From a bacterium (GTDB lineage: Bacteria > Hydrothermota > Tepidihabitantia > B3-TA06): a stretch of DNA of 38,672 bases. The stretch covers positions 1 through 38,672 of the forward strand of contig JAAYVC010000089.1 of the NCBI GenBank assembly GCA_012517375.1, written 5' to 3'. The notes under the pieces are model-generated. The model was not told the DNA's origin. It saw only the letters and a program-made list of their open reading frames with translations, and searched no databases. Below, in pieces: positions 1 through 6,878 of this stretch (the stretch's first letter is position 1; each line of letters opens with the position of its first letter). Position numbers and translations under genes: made by a program.

Positions 1-660
1 CTTGGAGACGACGATAGAGTCGTTCACGGAGTAGCCGATTAGCGTGAGGAATGCCGCGATGACGGTTACGTCCAGCTTGATCCCAGCGAGTGTGATGATG
101 CCCAGCGTAAAGAAAACGTCATGAAAGACCGAAATAGCGATACCTGAGGAAAATCGGAAGTTTATCCGGATACCGAGGTAGAGAAGCATCAGGAAAATGC
201 CTATGAGCATTGCCAGAAGAGCCCTGTTTTGAAGCTCTTTTCCGAAAGCGGCCGATACGTTCTCCTCGCCGGTAAGGGTTACCGTGATTCCGGGTTTCAT
301 CTCCTTGATCTTATTGATAAGTTTCTGACTGAAGGTTATCTCTCCAGCTTTGACTACGCTTGTATGCGGTGGTACCTGGATGTCGTAACCTACCTTGCCA
401 GTACCCGGCTCTTTTACCTGAAATATCTTTACGTCGGTTTCACCCAAGCTTGCAAGGGCTTTCCTAAGTTCGCCTGTAGAGACATCAAACGAGAATTCTA
501 GGCCCACTCTCGTACCTCCAGTAAAATCCAGACCGTAGTTAGGTCCCTTGTTGACGATAAGGAGGATGATGGTCATGAGAATGGTCGCGCCCGAAAGAAT
601 GTATCCGAGGTAACGAAGTTTTACGAAAGGAATTTTTGCGTCTTTAATAAGCTGCAGCAT
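1..660 (-). CDS. secF: Protein translocase subunit SecF (partial, C-terminus outside window)
   Basis: Inner-membrane partner of SecD in the SecDF complex, which uses the proton gradient to help pull exported proteins across the SecYEG channel. The frame is open from 660 to the left edge (220 codons). It shows an N-terminal membrane segment, then the family motif NYGLDFTGGT at about residues 39-48, a periplasmic domain, and the start of the C-terminal membrane bundle, ending at the edge in SVNDSIVVSK, close to the canonical GYSVNDTIVV motif. Two ATGs are adjacent (663 and 660). The GGAGG at 666-670 is only 2 nt from the first and 5 nt from the second, so 660 is preferred. The secD stop overlaps this ribosome site, which suggests translational coupling. 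Confidence 0.95.
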   Translation of the reverse strand, partial: MLQLIKDAKIPFVKLRYLGYILSGATILMTIILLIVNKGPNYGLDFTGGTRVGLEFSFDVSTGELRKALASLGETDVKIFQVKEPGTGKVGYDIQVPPHTSVVKAGEITFSQKLINKIKEMKPGITVTLTGEENVSAAFGKELQNRALLAMLIGIFLMLLYLGIRINFRFSSGIAISVFHDVFFTLGIITLAGIKLDVTVIAAFLTLIGYSVNDSIVVSK

Positions 661-669
661 CATATCCTC

Positions 670-2211
670 CTATATGTAGAGTTTCCGGGCAGGGTTTTTC
701 TGAAGGAGCAGATCGAATATCCCGCGTGTGAAATATACCGCTGTCACCATGTTTACGAGAAGCCCCACGGTCAGGGTGATGGCAAAGCCACGAACCGAAC
801 CGGAGTTGATGATGAAAAGTATTACGGCCGTTGCAATCGTGGTTATATTCGAGTCGAGAATAACAGCCCATGCCATGTGATATCCAGTTTCAACCGCCGT
901 TCTCGTAAATTTACCCATCTTGAGTTCGTCTCGGATACGTTCAAATATGAGAACATTTGCGTCAACGGCCATGCCTATCGTCAAGGCGATACCTGCAATT
1001 CCCGGAAGCGTAATGGTCGCTCTGAGGCCTGCAAGTATGGCTAAAAGACCGAAGATGTTCATGATAAGTGCGAAGACAGCAATCAATCCTGATCCGGTGT
1101 AGTAGATTAGCATGAAAAGCACAACCGCAGCAAAACCGACAAGCAGACCGAGGAGACCGGCGTTAACCGAGTCGCGCCCAAGCGTCGGACTGACCGTTCT
1201 TTCTTCGGCAATCCGCAAGGGAACGGGGAGCGCGCCGTGCCGAATAACATTTGAGAGGTCCCTTGCCTCTGTTCCTTCCCTGTCCTGAGTCGTAATAACA
1301 GGTTTCGAACCGGCCGGAATACGTTCCTTAATTACGGGCGCGGACATGACAACGCCGTCAAGAACGATTGCGAGTCTGCGGCCTACGTTCTGTCCGGTTA
1401 CCTCCGAGAAGCGGTACTGGCCTGAGCGTTTCAACCCCATCTCCACAGTCCAGGAACCTGCAAGACCAGGCTCCCTGCCTTCATAAATCTTCGCCTGAAC
1501 TTCCCTGTCGTTGATGTCGCCGCCCGTAATTGTCACCTGTTTTTTTACAACGTAGATGCGTCTTACGCTCTGGTTGCCGACATTCTCTTGCGGTCCGAAG
1601 AGAATCTCCGCATCGGATGGAATCATCGATTTCGCCTTAAGAAGAAGGTCTTTAACTTCGCGGTAATCGCGCTCAAGGATGCCTGAATCGCTCTCCACCG
1701 CTATGAAGTACCTGCTCAGGGGTTTCTCTCCTCCCGTCGTATCCCCGGATAAAAAAGCATTGACGCTTTTAAAAACGTTAGCCTCAGCCGCGGGATCCGC
1801 CAGCATCCTGAACTCCAGAAGGCCTGTTCTTCCAAGTATATCGAGCGCTCTTTGTCTGTCCGCTATTCCTGGCAGCTGAACCTGTATTCTGTTCTTTCCT
1901 ACCTTCTGAATATTAGGTTCAGAGACGCCGAGATCATCAACCCTCTTTCGGATGATTCTGACCGCGTTGTCGGTAGCGCTTGCCACATCCTGTGCAGAAA
2001 AGCCTCTGCCGGCAGTGTCGGCTTCGAGAACAAGATGCATGCCTCCTACAATATCCAGTCCCAGGTGAAGAGACCTTTTTTCAAGTTGAATCCTTTCCTC
2101 TTCAGACAAATCAGGCGTTGTCCATAGCTGTATGGTCGGATATAGCAGGACGATTCCAACCACGAGGAATGCCACAAAAAGGATCAGTTTGATCCACAAA
2201 CTACGCTTCAT
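670..2211 (-). CDS. secD: Protein translocase subunit SecD
   Basis: SecD half of the SecDF accessory translocase, 513 aa, shorter than the 615-aa E. coli protein but normal for many bacteria. An N-terminal membrane segment is followed by the LGLDIVGGMHLVLEAD (D1) motif near residues 51-66, then the P1 periplasmic domain, the TLGRDSV motif, and a C-terminal bundle containing GIALTIGMAVDANVLIFERIRDEL with the conserved membrane Asp. ATG 2211 is chosen over the in-frame TTG at 2214 because GAGGTGG lies just upstream at suitable spacing. It is followed directly by secF and preceded by pdxJ on the same strand, with only about 40 nt between. No yajC is present here. Confidence 0.96.
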   Translation of the reverse strand: MKRSLWIKLILFVAFLVVGIVLLYPTIQLWTTPDLSEEERIQLEKRSLHLGLDIVGGMHLVLEADTAGRGFSAQDVASATDNAVRIIRKRVDDLGVSEPNIQKVGKNRIQVQLPGIADRQRALDILGRTGLLEFRMLADPAAEANVFKSVNAFLSGDTTGGEKPLSRYFIAVESDSGILERDYREVKDLLLKAKSMIPSDAEILFGPQENVGNQSVRRIYVVKKQVTITGGDINDREVQAKIYEGREPGLAGSWTVEMGLKRSGQYRFSEVTGQNVGRRLAIVLDGVVMSAPVIKERIPAGSKPVITTQDREGTEARDLSNVIRHGALPVPLRIAEERTVSPTLGRDSVNAGLLGLLVGFAAVVLFMLIYYTGSGLIAVFALIMNIFGLLAILAGLRATITLPGIAGIALTIGMAVDANVLIFERIRDELKMGKFTRTAVETGYHMAWAVILDSNITTIATAVILFIINSGSVRGFAITLTVGLLVNMVTAVYFTRGIFDLLLQKNPARKLYI

Positions 2212-2251
2212 CAAACCACCTCGCAGGGTTTTTTGATTTTTTTAATTTCCA

Positions 2252-2968
2252 CTATACGCTTTTTCCCATCAGGGTCGCCATTTCTCGAACCGCATCACGC
2301 ATGCCCGTTTTAAGAGCGCGGGCAATTATGGCAAAGCCTATGGAAGCGCCCTTGATCTCTTGAATCTCCATCAAGGGTTGGATATTATCGTAATCCAAAG
2401 CGTGACCTATATGCACTTCTAGTCCGCTGTCTTGAGCGAACTTCGCTCTCTCTCTGAACAAGTGGATAAACTCGTTGCGGCGTTCCGGATGCCTTGCATA
2501 GGCGTCCGTGTTGAATTCAACACGCGCTGCACCGAGTCTTTTCGCATAACTTATAGTCTCCTCCCGCGCTTCTATGAAAACAGAAAGCCTTATCCCCGCA
2601 TCTGTAAGCCTCTCAGCATAAGGTCTTACAGCGTCAAATCTCGCTTCTAGATCTAGGCCGCCCTCGGTCGTAACCTCGTCTGCACGCTCGGGAACAAGAC
2701 TCGCCTGATGCGGTTTTATTTCCAATACGATTTGCGTCATTTCATCGGTAGCGGCCATCTCGACATTCAACTCGCCCTTGATGGCGGACTTGAGGCGCCG
2801 GACATCCTCGTCTTGTATATGACGTCTATCGGAACGCAGGTGGCAGGTGATTCCATCCGCGCCGCCTGCTTCTGCAAGTAACGCCATTTCAACAGGATCA
2901 GGAAACCGCTCGCGCCTTGCTTCGCGCAAGGTCGCCACATGATCGACATTGACGCTTAGTTCTCGCAT
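2252..2968 (-). CDS. pdxJ: Pyridoxine 5'-phosphate synthase PdxJ
   Basis: Condenses 1-deoxyxylulose 5-phosphate with the 3-amino-2-oxopropyl phosphate made by PdxA to give pyridoxine 5'-phosphate (DXP-dependent vitamin B6 route). The 238-aa length is typical. Visible family motifs are LSVNVDHVATLREAR at the N-terminus, DGITCHLRSDRRHI with the active-site His, NVEMAAT with the catalytic Glu, LVPE..DEVTTEGGLD, and VHIGHALDYDN with the second His. The late NIGHAII motif reads SIGFAIIARAL, so its usual His is Phe. The ATG at 2968 is chosen because the upstream TTG at 2977 would sit inside the predicted -10 box. No Shine-Dalgarno is visible, so a leaderless message is likely. First gene of pdxJ-secD-secF. 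Confidence 0.95.
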   Translation of the reverse strand: MRELSVNVDHVATLREARRERFPDPVEMALLAEAGGADGITCHLRSDRRHIQDEDVRRLKSAIKGELNVEMAATDEMTQIVLEIKPHQASLVPERADEVTTEGGLDLEARFDAVRPYAERLTDAGIRLSVFIEAREETISYAKRLGAARVEFNTDAYARHPERRNEFIHLFRERAKFAQDSGLEVHIGHALDYDNIQPLMEIQEIKGASIGFAIIARALKTGMRDAVREMATLMGKSV

Positions 2969-2976
2969 AAGCTGCA

Positions 2977-3005
2977 AGCATACCAGAGAAAAGGCGTTAT
3001 GTCAA
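2977..3005 (-). promoter_or_regulatory. Predicted promoter of pdxJ-secDF
   Basis: On the minus strand, TTGACA (3005-3000) and TATGCT (2982-2977) are separated by 17 bp. The -10 box ends 8 nt before the pdxJ ATG, so transcription would begin at or next to the start codon. Confidence 0.6.
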
Positions 3006-3017
3006 GCTAAATGAAAA

Positions 3018-3050
3018 CCCCAAAAAAACGCTAGAGGCATTTTTTTGGGG
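3018..3050 (-). repeat. Hairpin repeat with CGGGGTCCCC leader, copy 1 (reverse orientation)
   Basis: Perfect 11-bp stem CCCCAAAAAAA/TTTTTTTGGGG with an 11-nt loop. Read on the minus strand it is preceded by CGGGGT, giving CGGGGTCCCC + arm + 11-nt loop + arm + GGGGT, the same architecture as the copies at 3141-3171 and 3430-3460, although the loop sequence differs. It lies just upstream of the pdxJ promoter. Confidence 0.6.
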
Positions 3051-3093
3051 ACCCCGGTTAAGGTCAGGATTCAAAAACTGAAGTCACGTTTCA

Positions 3094-3137
3094 TGGTCAA
3101 AAGCTGGACAAAAGTGGGACAAAAGCTGGACAAACGG
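3094..3137 (+). repeat. Tandem 11-nt repeat, array A (4 units)
   Basis: Four consecutive 11-nt units: TGGTCAAAAGC, TGGACAAAAGT, GGGACAAAAGC, TGGACAAACGG. The consensus is TGGACAAAAGN. The period is close to one DNA helical turn. It lies between pdxJ and the membrane protein gene and abuts the hairpin at 3141-3171. No coding sense is apparent. Confidence 0.8.
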
Positions 3138-3140
3138 GGT

Positions 3141-3171
3141 CCCCGAACGTATGTGGAGCAGACGTTTGGGG
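3141..3171 (+). repeat. Hairpin repeat with CGGGGTCCCC leader, copy 2
   Basis: Arms CCCCGAACGT and ACGTTTGGGG form a 10-bp stem with one G-T pair around the 11-nt loop ATGTGGAGCAG, preceded by CGGGGT. The loop differs by one base from that of the copy at 3430-3460 while the arms differ at many positions yet still pair. Confidence 0.75.
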
Positions 3172-3180
3172 TGAAAAAGT

Positions 3181-3269
3181 TGGTCAAAAGGTAGACAGAA
3201 GATGGACAGAAGCCCCCCTAAAAGATAGACAAAACATGGACAAAAGCTGGACAAAAGAGGGACAAAATT
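3181..3269 (+). repeat. Tandem 11-nt repeat, array B (7 units plus one divergent 12-nt unit)
   Basis: Units in order: TGGTCAAAAGG, TAGACAGAAGA, TGGACAGAAGC, a divergent 12-nt unit, TAGACAAAACA, TGGACAAAAGC, TGGACAAAAGA, GGGACAAAATT. It has the same consensus as array A and both arrays open with TGGTCAAAAG. The two arrays flank hairpin 3141-3171. The region 3000-3460 contains no convincing gene. Confidence 0.8.
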
Positions 3270-3319
3270 TGAGGTCAATGAAGTCAGAATTGAAGAAACA
3301 CGTCAAAAAAATTTAATGT

Positions 3320-3355
3320 GTCTTTGCGAGACGGCTCCGAGCCGGCGAAGCAATC
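3320..3355 (+). repeat. Palindromic TTGCGAGACGGCT...GCAAT element, copy 1
   Basis: Nested imperfect palindrome: outer TTGC/GCAA, inner CGGCT/AGCCG with loop CCG. It matches the element at 5177-5212 closely, with loop changes. Elements of the TTGCGAG...GCAAT type are common interspersed repeats in environmental bacterial genomes. Confidence 0.65.
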
Positions 3356-3356
3356 T

Positions 3357-3376
3357 ATTTTCGTCTTGACGAAAAT
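3357..3376 (+). repeat. Hairpin ATTTTCGTC-TT-GACGAAAAT
   Basis: Perfect 9-bp inverted repeat with a 2-nt loop, immediately after the palindromic element at 3320-3355. It could fold in RNA or be part of a composite mobile repeat. Confidence 0.6.
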
Positions 3377-3387
3377 GCTCCTTATGT

Positions 3388-3408
3388 CCTCCCCCTTGAC
3401 GGGGGAGG
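3388..3408 (+). repeat. CCTCCCCC-TTGAC-GGGGGAGG hairpin
   Basis: Perfect 8-bp stem with a 5-nt loop, followed by GTATGGTGGGGGTG. This G/C-tract element is a recurrent intergenic repeat type in many uncultivated bacteria (recalled from general knowledge, not searched). Confidence 0.6.
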
Positions 3409-3429
3409 GTATGGTGGGGGTGTCGGGGT

Positions 3430-3460
3430 CCCCGCGGAGATGCGGAGCAGATTTGCGGGG
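3430..3460 (+). repeat. Hairpin repeat with CGGGGTCCCC leader, copy 3
   Basis: Arms CCCCGCGGAG and ATTTGCGGGG form a 9-bp stem with two G-T pairs around loop ATGCGGAGCAG, preceded by CGGGGT and followed by TGG. Compared with copy 3141-3171, leader and loop are conserved while the stem has changed on both sides. It ends 9 bp upstream of the -35 box of the next gene. Confidence 0.75.
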
Positions 3461-3469
3461 TGGAGTTTC

Positions 3470-3497
3470 TTGACATCCCCCTCCCCCAGCCTATCAT
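3470..3497 (+). promoter_or_regulatory. Predicted promoter for the membrane protein gene at 3503
   Basis: TTGACA (3470-3475), 16-bp spacer, TATCAT (3492-3497), then only 5 nt to ATG 3503. There is no Shine-Dalgarno, so a leaderless transcript is predicted. The promoter supports translation starting at 3503 rather than at the TTG of 3631. Confidence 0.6.
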
Positions 3498-3502
3498 CAA
3501 GC

Positions 3503-3667
3503 ATGAGTAACGGCAGGAGGTTTTCCTGGCTCGGCGTCGTGGTCGGCATCACGATTGCCACACCCGTGATAGTCGTTTTACTAACGGCTATATATTTGCT
3601 GAGTGATTATTACGGTTTCTCGATACTTCATTGGATGATTTTGACGACAGGATCAAATATTTCCTGA
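3503..3667 (+). CDS. N-terminal fragment of a membrane protein, probably frameshifted into the next frame
   Basis: A 54-aa reading frame beginning MSNGRRFSWLG with one clear membrane helix (about residues 11-33), then SDYYGFSILHW. The sequence reads naturally into the overlapping frame at 3631 (DDFDDRIKYFLS) if one base is re-read near 3631. After that point this frame (MILTTGSNIS, stop) looks like out-of-frame sequence. The start is supported by a promoter 5 nt upstream. Either a real frameshift mutation, an assembly indel, or two coupled genes; a single original gene is favoured. No classical slippery heptamer is visible at the junction. Confidence 0.55.
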   Translation: MSNGRRFSWLGVVVGITIATPVIVVLLTAIYLLSDYYGFSILHWMILTTGSNIS

Positions 3668-4884
3668 GCGCAACCGCGCAGGTGCTTGGCGCATTATTCG
3701 CTCTTGTTTTCTCGATTACCTTGATTGCCGTCCAGTTCGTAACCAAATACACGCACCGCTCCATGAGAATAGTTTTCCCCAAATCAATTATCTGGTATAT
3801 GCTTCTGTTTGCTTCGTCCGTTGTTTTCCCGCTTTCGTGGCTGTTAATAAACCCTGCATGGGGATGGGCAATTATCTCCCTGATTTGGGGCAGTATCATC
3901 ATTCTTTCGCTCGTGCCGTTCTTCCTTTATTTGAGGGACAGAATAAACATGGATGTGATTATTGAATTCCTTAAAGTTGAAGGATTAGGATTTATCGCAA
4001 AGAAAAATTTCCGAAGGATTGAAAAAAACATCAACGCGCTTGACATCATTGCTATGGGTGCTTATACGGACTTCAATTTCGAGGTTTTCGAATTGGCAGA
4101 AGAAGCCATGGCGGATTTGCTCATTAAGATTGGGGAAATCTTGAACCAATTGAAAGATGATTCGGAAGAGAAGAAACACTTCTCGAAAATTCAGGAATCA
4201 ATAAACTCGAAACTTCGTGAAACCTGTTGGGATACAATAGACAATTCGAGGGCACCTTTTATTACAGTTCTTCAAGTTGAAAGAATCGGAACAAATGCAG
4301 TTGAAATAAAAGACAGGCATACTGAAGTAGCTGCACGAAATATAATCATTGCGATAGCAGCGCGATGTAATAGAGACACCAGAATGCGGTTATCGATCCA
4401 ATGCTTTCTGGCTTTGTTTAGGATTATGGAAAAGCATCCTCCTGAAGCCATGCTTGCAGATATGATACGAGGAGCAAACACACTGCAAGAACATTACACT
4501 TACGATATTCTTGAATATATCTATGACAGACATCTAAGAGAAGGTTGGCAGGAATGGCTCGAATGGCTTTTTGAAAGTATTGTTGAATTCATACCGAGAT
4601 ACAAATTCGAACTATCAGACAATATTAGTAAAGAAATACTGAAAGAAATTTGGTTAACAGATGCGAGATTCGAAGAACCAAATACCAGTTGGTTGTATCA
4701 TCTTCTTGAGAAAAATGGTATTGTTGACGAATTTCTAAAAGAAGAGTTATTTGAAAAAGCAGTCGAAAAGGGTAAGAAATTTGGAATACTGGAAGATAGA
4801 CTCGAAGCTAGATGGAATGCTTTTCAAAAATACAATGATTGGAAACACTTCAGATTAGGAAACGTAGGACCCCCAGAAGATTAA
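3631..4884 (+). CDS. Membrane protein of unknown function, resembling DUF2254-type integral proteins
   Basis: A 417-aa frame opening at TTG 3631 with no ribosome site, so it is more likely the continuation of the frame at 3503. Three membrane segments are visible at about residues 10-33 (FLSATAQVLGALFALVFS), 50-71 and 75-98, followed by about 300 soluble, helix-rich residues. The first segment recalls integral proteins with a TLVAVQ-type helix (DUF2254-like), a tentative family assignment. Base composition is clearly more AT-rich than its neighbours, particularly after 4500, which may reflect transfer. It is bounded on both sides by repeat islands. Function unknown. Confidence 0.75.
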   Translation: MDDFDDRIKYFLSATAQVLGALFALVFSITLIAVQFVTKYTHRSMRIVFPKSIIWYMLLFASSVVFPLSWLLINPAWGWAIISLIWGSIIILSLVPFFLYLRDRINMDVIIEFLKVEGLGFIAKKNFRRIEKNINALDIIAMGAYTDFNFEVFELAEEAMADLLIKIGEILNQLKDDSEEKKHFSKIQESINSKLRETCWDTIDNSRAPFITVLQVERIGTNAVEIKDRHTEVAARNIIIAIAARCNRDTRMRLSIQCFLALFRIMEKHPPEAMLADMIRGANTLQEHYTYDILEYIYDRHLREGWQEWLEWLFESIVEFIPRYKFELSDNISKEILKEIWLTDARFEEPNTSWLYHLLEKNGIVDEFLKEELFEKAVEKGKKFGILEDRLEARWNAFQKYNDWKHFRLGNVGPPED

Positions 4885-4888
4885 CCTC

Positions 4889-4952
4889 GTAGGGGCCGAC
4901 TTTTAAGTCGGCCCGAAATACTGCGCGGGCTGACCTGAAGGTCAGCCCCTAC
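4889..4952 (+). repeat. Paired GTAGGGGC hairpins in inverted orientation
   Basis: Two near-perfect hairpins: GGGCCGACTT-TT-AAGTCGGCCC (4893-4914) and GGGCTGACCT-GA-AGGTCAGCCC (4927-4948). The right copy is the inverse of the left, ending CCCCTAC against GTAGGGG at the start. Differences between the copies are compensated within each stem. This GTAGGGGC palindrome class is common in uncultivated bacteria. It could also act as a bidirectional terminator after the 3631 gene. Confidence 0.75.
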
Positions 4953-4957
4953 CTTTC

Positions 4958-5087
4958 GTCATCGCGAACCTTCGCAGAAGGTGTGGCGATCCCATAGCAC
5001 AGAGCCAAAAGCACATGGCTCTATCAAGAGTGTTCTGATAAAGTGCCTGGAGATCGCCACGTTCGTCTTCGACTCACTCGCGATGAC
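4958..5087 (+). repeat. 130-bp element with GTCATCGCGA terminal inverted repeats
   Basis: Begins GTCATCGCGA, continues to GTGTGGCGATC at about 4981-4991, and is mirrored by GATCGCCACG from 5052 and TCGCGATGAC at 5078-5087. The ends are inverted repeats enclosing about 60 bp of unique sequence. MITE-like composite repeat without a transposase. Confidence 0.6.
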
Positions 5088-5091
5088 CCCT

Positions 5092-5140
5092 CCCCCCTTT
5101 AATAAGGGGGGACTCGACATCCCCCTTTTGAAGGGGGATG
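5092..5140 (+). repeat. Double G/C-tract hairpin element
   Basis: CCCCCCTT/AAGGGGGG (5092-5099 with 5104-5111) is followed by CATCCCCCTT-TTG-AAGGGGGATG (5118-5140), then TCCGAAGGA and a further GGGGG tract. It is the GACATCCCCC...GGGGGATGTCC type of intergenic repeat. Confidence 0.6.
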
Positions 5141-5176
5141 TCCGAAGGACAGGGGGATCTTCCACCCCAGAAAGGA

Positions 5177-5212
5177 GTCATTGCGAGACGGCTTCCAGCC
5201 GGCGAGGCAATA
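5177..5212 (+). repeat. Palindromic TTGCGAGACGGCT...GCAAT element, copy 2
   Basis: Second copy of the element at 3320-3355, starting GTCATTGCGAGACGG; inner stem CGGCT/AGCCG with loop TCC. The remainder of this 430-bp gene-free stretch holds one more small hairpin (5259-5275, GGGCGA/TCGCCC) and the repeat-like tail CTCAGAATGACG at 5290-5301. Confidence 0.65.
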
Positions 5213-5319
5213 GCCTTAATCATCAGGAATTTTTCAGTTATAAGAGACAGACTCAATAGGGCGATTCTTTCGCCCCGAATCGGCGGGTCTCAGAATGACG
5301 TTGGCGTGTTACGGGTGTG

Positions 5320-6618
5320 TTATTGGAGCTTCTCGACCTTGAGCACCATGCCGTCCATGGCCACGACCTTGACGCGCTCGCCCTTTTTGATTTTGCTGGA
5401 GGAGTCGGCGGGCACCGCGGTCCAGTACTCGCCGTGCACGTAGACGGAGCCTTCGGTCGAATAGGTGAGGTCGGAGCGGGCCTCGCCGGTCCAGCCTATC
5501 ATGCCCTCGTTGCCGGTGGTGGGCTTGCGCGTGTGTGCGCGCGCGGCAAGGTAGACGATGAGCGCAAGGAGCGCGGCCACTATCGCGATGACGATGATGA
5601 TGACGGGCCATGAAATCCCGAATGATTGAGGGACCGACTGAAACATGATAACGGTACCAAGTATCAAAGACACAATGCCTCCTACTGCGAGCATTCCATG
5701 CGAGGTGACCTTCACCTCCAGGATGAAGAGAAATATTGCAAGACCTATAAGGGCCAGTCCCGCGTAATTGACCGGCAGGACCTGGAGCCCGTAAAGCGCG
5801 AACACGAGCGCGATGAAGCCTATGACGCCCGGGAATATGGAGCCTGGATTCTGCACCCACGCGATGAGCCCGTAGATGCCAATCATCATGAGGATGTAGA
5901 CGAGGTTGGGATTGGAGAGCACGCCCAAAAGCTTCTCGAACCAGCGCATGCCGACTTTTACTTCGCGGGCATCGGCGGTTTGAAGCGTTATCCTGCCCGA
6001 AGGAGTTTCGACCACGCGGCCGTCGAGCGCCTCCACAAGTTCCTCAGGCGAAGAGACGATGAAATCGATGAGCTTGAGCCTTTTTGCCTCCTCGGCGGAT
6101 ACCGACGCGGATTTGCGGACGGAGCGCTCCGCCCAGTCCGCGTCGCGTCCGCGTTTCTCGGCTATCGAGCGCACGAACGCTACGGCGTCGTTCTCTATCT
6201 TGCCCATCATGACGGAGTCGGGCTGCTGACCTCCCATGTTAACCGGGTGCGCGGCGCCCATGTTGGTTCCCGGCGCCATTGCGGTGACGTTGCAGGCAAG
6301 CATGATGAAGACGCCAGCGGATGCCGCACGAGCGCCCTGGGGGTAGACGTAGCCGACGACGGGGACCGGAGAGGCGAGGATCTTTTTGACGATTGCGCGC
6401 ATTGACTCATCGAGTCCGCCGGGCGTATCGATTTTCAAAAGGATGAACGATACCCCCTCCCCCACTGCTCGGTCTATACCGTTGGAGATGTAGCGCTCGG
6501 CAACAGGGCCTATAGGACCCTCGTATTCGAGCACGGCGTAGGTGGAGCCGAACGCAGTTACCGGAATAAGACCAGGCAAGAAGAGAAGTACAAATCGAAG
6601 AAAACGATTCACGAACAT
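5320..6618 (-). CDS. Long-form NfeD membrane serine protease
   Basis: NfeD1b-type protein, 432 aa: signal peptide, ClpP/SppA-fold protease domain, membrane bundle, and C-terminal NfeD OB-fold. Catalytic features are Ser100 in ARAASAG and Lys140 in MMGKIENDA, the positions expected for the Ser-Lys dyad described for the archaeal PH1510 protease. Also visible are LLKIDTPGG near 60-68 and MAPGTNMGAAHPV near 114-126. Membrane segments span about 230-385 and the OB-fold about 390-432 (GEYWTAVPADSSSKIKKGERVKV). The family usually travels with a slipin/stomatin gene; none is visible within this window. The ATG has no Shine-Dalgarno. A GTG two codons in (6612) is an alternative start, with a weak TTGACC-N16-TAAGCT promoter 6 nt ahead of it. 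Confidence 0.9.
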   Translation of the reverse strand: MFVNRFLRFVLLFLPGLIPVTAFGSTYAVLEYEGPIGPVAERYISNGIDRAVGEGVSFILLKIDTPGGLDESMRAIVKKILASPVPVVGYVYPQGARAASAGVFIMLACNVTAMAPGTNMGAAHPVNMGGQQPDSVMMGKIENDAVAFVRSIAEKRGRDADWAERSVRKSASVSAEEAKRLKLIDFIVSSPEELVEALDGRVVETPSGRITLQTADAREVKVGMRWFEKLLGVLSNPNLVYILMMIGIYGLIAWVQNPGSIFPGVIGFIALVFALYGLQVLPVNYAGLALIGLAIFLFILEVKVTSHGMLAVGGIVSLILGTVIMFQSVPQSFGISWPVIIIVIAIVAALLALIVYLAARAHTRKPTTGNEGMIGWTGEARSDLTYSTEGSVYVHGEYWTAVPADSSSKIKKGERVKVVAMDGMVLKVEKLQ

Positions 6619-6797
6619 AGCTTAGTCGGAAACTGGAAAAGGTCAAGCCCGATAATTTACTCCTGCTAAACCAAGACAAAATAGTCATCCCTGTCTTGTT
6701 ATGTCGCAAGTTGTTATTTATCAATATATTCCGATTATTTTTCGAGGATTAGTTTTGAACGAGTCTGTTTAACTTCAAGTAGCTAATATACAAGCGC

Positions 6798-6825
6798 TTG
6801 ACACGTACACTTCCTGTTCTATAAT
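6798..6825 (+). promoter_or_regulatory. Consensus sigma70 promoter for the SDR pair
   Basis: TTGACA (6798-6803), 16-bp spacer, TATAAT (6820-6825): both boxes match the consensus. The start codon lies 54 nt downstream with a strong AAGGAGG at 6866-6872. The rest of the 260-nt gap 6619-6878 holds only a small hairpin (CAAGACA/TGTCTTG, 6672-6698). Confidence 0.85.
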
Positions 6826-6878
6826 AAATACAGACTTTTTAAGGCTAAGTATGGAGACTTGGAGAAAGGAGGATTCTT

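Noticed and set aside
3094-3269. CRISPR array
   Set aside because: Repeat units are 11 nt and contiguous, with no spacers, and there are no cas genes.
3084-3278. 64-aa minus-strand frame over the 11-nt arrays
   Set aside because: Its sequence follows from the repeated unit; no start signals or family.
3631-3645. Programmed -1 frameshift site
   Set aside because: No X-XXY-YYZ heptamer in the right frame and no obvious downstream stem; mutation or indel is simpler.
5626-6405. 259-aa plus-strand reading frame
   Set aside because: It is the antisense shadow of the NfeD gene, whose protease motifs are clear; no signal or family pattern in the plus frame.
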